NCBI RefSeq assembly: GCF_017833255.1
Contig: NZ_JAFIBU010000001.1
Span: forward strand, 3,042,501-3,106,500
Direction of reading: 5' to 3'
DNA length: 64,000 nt
Source: Paenibacillus sp. PvR098
GTDB lineage: Bacteria > Bacillota > Bacilli > Paenibacillales > NBRC-103111
In this document: positions 62,726 through 64,000 of the stretch, piece after piece
Numbering within the stretch: the stretch's first letter is position 1
Layout: the number at the start of each line of letters is the position of its first letter
Translations under genes and position numbers: made by a program
The notes under the pieces: generated by a model
What the model was told of the DNA's origin: nothing
The model's database searches: none
What the model saw: only the letters and a program-made list of their open reading frames with translations

Positions 62726-63916
62726 TTATTTATTAAAAGTGGGTATGAGGCGAACAATTTTATCGTCGTCGTCCTTCGGGGTCCCGCGGCCGTCACGGTT
62801 ATTGGTCAAGATATAGATTGAACCGTCCGGTGCTTCCGTCACCGTGCGGATGCGCCCAAGCTCCCCTTGAAGCAGCCCTTCCGACGAATGTACGCCCTTG
62901 CCATCCTCCGTCAGAACCACATGCAGCACTTGCGTGCCGCGAAGATTCGCCGTGAGCAAATGGTTTGTCCAAGGCCCTTGGCTGATGAACGTCATGCCGG
63001 AGGGCGCCCAGGTAACATTACTGCTGTGCAGAATCGGCTTGGTGAGCTTCCCGGGACCTGCTTTGTCCGTATCCTCCGGCTTCGCCTCGGTTTCATCGCC
63101 TTGAATCAACGGCCATCCGTAGTTGGCCCCCGGCTCAATCCGGTTGATCTCATCGTGCGCGGATTGTCCGTGCTCTGAGCTGTACAGCTGCCCCGTAACC
63201 GGATGCCAAGCCAAACCCTGCGGGTTGCGATGACCCAAGCTGTACACCGGCGAATTCGGGAATGGGTTGTCCGCCGGAATGGAGCCATCCGGGTTGATGC
63301 GAAGGATTTTTCCAGCAAGTACGTCATTATCCTGAGCCATGGAAGGACTCGCTGCATCTCCGTTCGTCACATACAGCATTCCGTCCGGACCAAATTTAAC
63401 TCGCCCGCCATCATGAATCCGGTTGCCGGGCAGTCCATCCAGCAGTACCTTATCAAGAGTCGCTTTGCCGCCGCTTTCCTTAATCCGAACGACCCGATTC
63501 AGCGGCTGATTTCCTTGCATATACGTCTGATAGACATACAAATAATGGTTGTCGTTAAACTTCGGATCCAGAGCAAGTCCGAGCAGCCCGGCTTCTCCTT
63601 GGTTGTATAGCTTGTCTTCAAAACGGAACACCGGCTCGGCGACAAGCTTTCCCTTCTCAATCAGCCGCAGATCACCACCTCGCTCGGTAAAGAAGATGCG
63701 CCCATCCGGCGCGAAATCAATCTCCCAGGGAATATCCAACCCGATGGCGACGACTTCCTGCTTATACGGAATCGATGAAGGCGCTGAATCGTTTGGAGCA
63801 GCAGGGCTTTCGTTCCCTGACGATGGCGCGGTTTGTTTAGCCGCCTCACAGCCGCTAAGCGCGAGCATGAAGGCCAAGCCTATTAAAATAACCGAATTTC
63901 GTCCGAACTTATGCAT
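62726..63916 (-). CDS. PQQ-type sugar dehydrogenase lipoprotein
   Basis: A 396-residue lipoprotein (lipobox LALSGC near residue 21) with a six-bladed beta-propeller of the soluble glucose dehydrogenase/HHIP group: IPWEIDFAPDGRIFFTERGG, GEAGLLGLALDPKF, HDGGRVKFGPDGMLYVTNGD, YSLGHRNPQGLAWHP, and RIRTVTEAPDGSIYI. It lies outside the membrane. PQQ and substrate cannot be confirmed from sequence. ATG 63916 with GGGAGGA seven nt upstream is preferred to the more upstream starts. Confidence 0.88.
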   Translation of the reverse strand: MHKFGRNSVILIGLAFMLALSGCEAAKQTAPSSGNESPAAPNDSAPSSIPYKQEVVAIGLDIPWEIDFAPDGRIFFTERGGDLRLIEKGKLVAEPVFRFEDKLYNQGEAGLLGLALDPKFNDNHYLYVYQTYMQGNQPLNRVVRIKESGGKATLDKVLLDGLPGNRIHDGGRVKFGPDGMLYVTNGDAASPSMAQDNDVLAGKILRINPDGSIPADNPFPNSPVYSLGHRNPQGLAWHPVTGQLYSSEHGQSAHDEINRIEPGANYGWPLIQGDETEAKPEDTDKAGPGKLTKPILHSSNVTWAPSGMTFISQGPWTNHLLTANLRGTQVLHVVLTEDGKGVHSSEGLLQGELGRIRTVTEAPDGSIYILTNNRDGRGTPKDDDDKIVRLIPTFNK

Positions 63917-63970
63917 TCCCATTCCTCCCATCCCTTTTGTTTCCATTATACCCAAACGAAACGTAAAAAA

Positions 63971-64000
63971 GCGAACCCGTCTGTCTTACAGAAGGTTCGC
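63971..64000 (-). terminator. Terminator at the window edge
   Basis: GCGAACC (63971-63977) and GGTTCGC (63994-64000), with an inner CTGT/ACAG stem, pair at the very end of the window; on the minus strand TTTTTT follows. It ends a transcript coming from beyond the window. Confidence 0.7.

Overview
The window reads as chromosomal DNA of an endospore-forming Gram-positive bacterium, most likely of the Paenibacillaceae. The grounds are: Spo0F with a SigH-type promoter, a YhcN/YlaJ spore lipoprotein, a long Bacillus-type SRP RNA beside dnaX, the rpoE-pyrG-spo0F-fba-murA-rho-rpmE gene order known from Bacillus, strong AGGAGG-like ribosome sites with frequent TTG and GTG starts, and a mid-range G+C content. 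No insertion sequence, prophage, CRISPR array or tRNA was seen; this is mostly core and near-core genome.

Layout. 1-12.9 kb (minus strand): ebfC, dnaX, an orphan PAS kinase, SRP RNA, spore lipoprotein, rpmE, a radical SAM protein, rho, murA, fba, spo0F, pyrG and rpoE (RNA polymerase delta), with several recognisable control sites (SRP promoter, SigH promoter of spo0F, CTP-type pyrG attenuator, a terminator fused to a ribosome site). 13-23 kb: intracellular-type subtilase, DUF1934 protein, GH42 beta-galactosidase, Tat-exported phosphoesterase, speB-speE (polyamines) divergent from a pbpG-like penicillin-binding protein, and a nucleotidyltransferase. 23.5-26.8 kb: an oxidative-stress cluster, perR-like gene / pseudo-receiver regulator / katA / dps, with a 35-nt operator block repeated before perR and katA. 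27-33.4 kb: ywhD, an M1-type peptidase with a membrane protein, a c-di-AMP riboswitch controlling an NlpC/P60 hydrolase, sulfurtransferase and GNAT. 33.4-43 kb: pterin dehydratase, a SWIM-finger/SNF2 helicase pair, a hybrid sensor kinase and a phosphoesterase. 43-48.9 kb: galK-galE-galT with a divergent AraC regulator and a decayed chemoreceptor fragment behind galT. 49-64 kb: 7TM-type kinase with response regulator, rluF, a second class A PBP, MFS transporter, several small unknown proteins, hypoxanthine-DNA glycosylase with an EamA transporter, a methyltransferase and a PQQ-type sugar dehydrogenase lipoprotein.

Nothing here is an obviously new defence or mobile system. The observations most worth following are regulatory: the riboswitch-hydrolase unit, the perR/katA twin operator with a Fur-like residue in the sensor site and a pseudo-receiver regulator overlapping perR, the rpmE terminator whose 3' arm is the next gene's ribosome site, and AraC-type tandem sites at the gal promoter.
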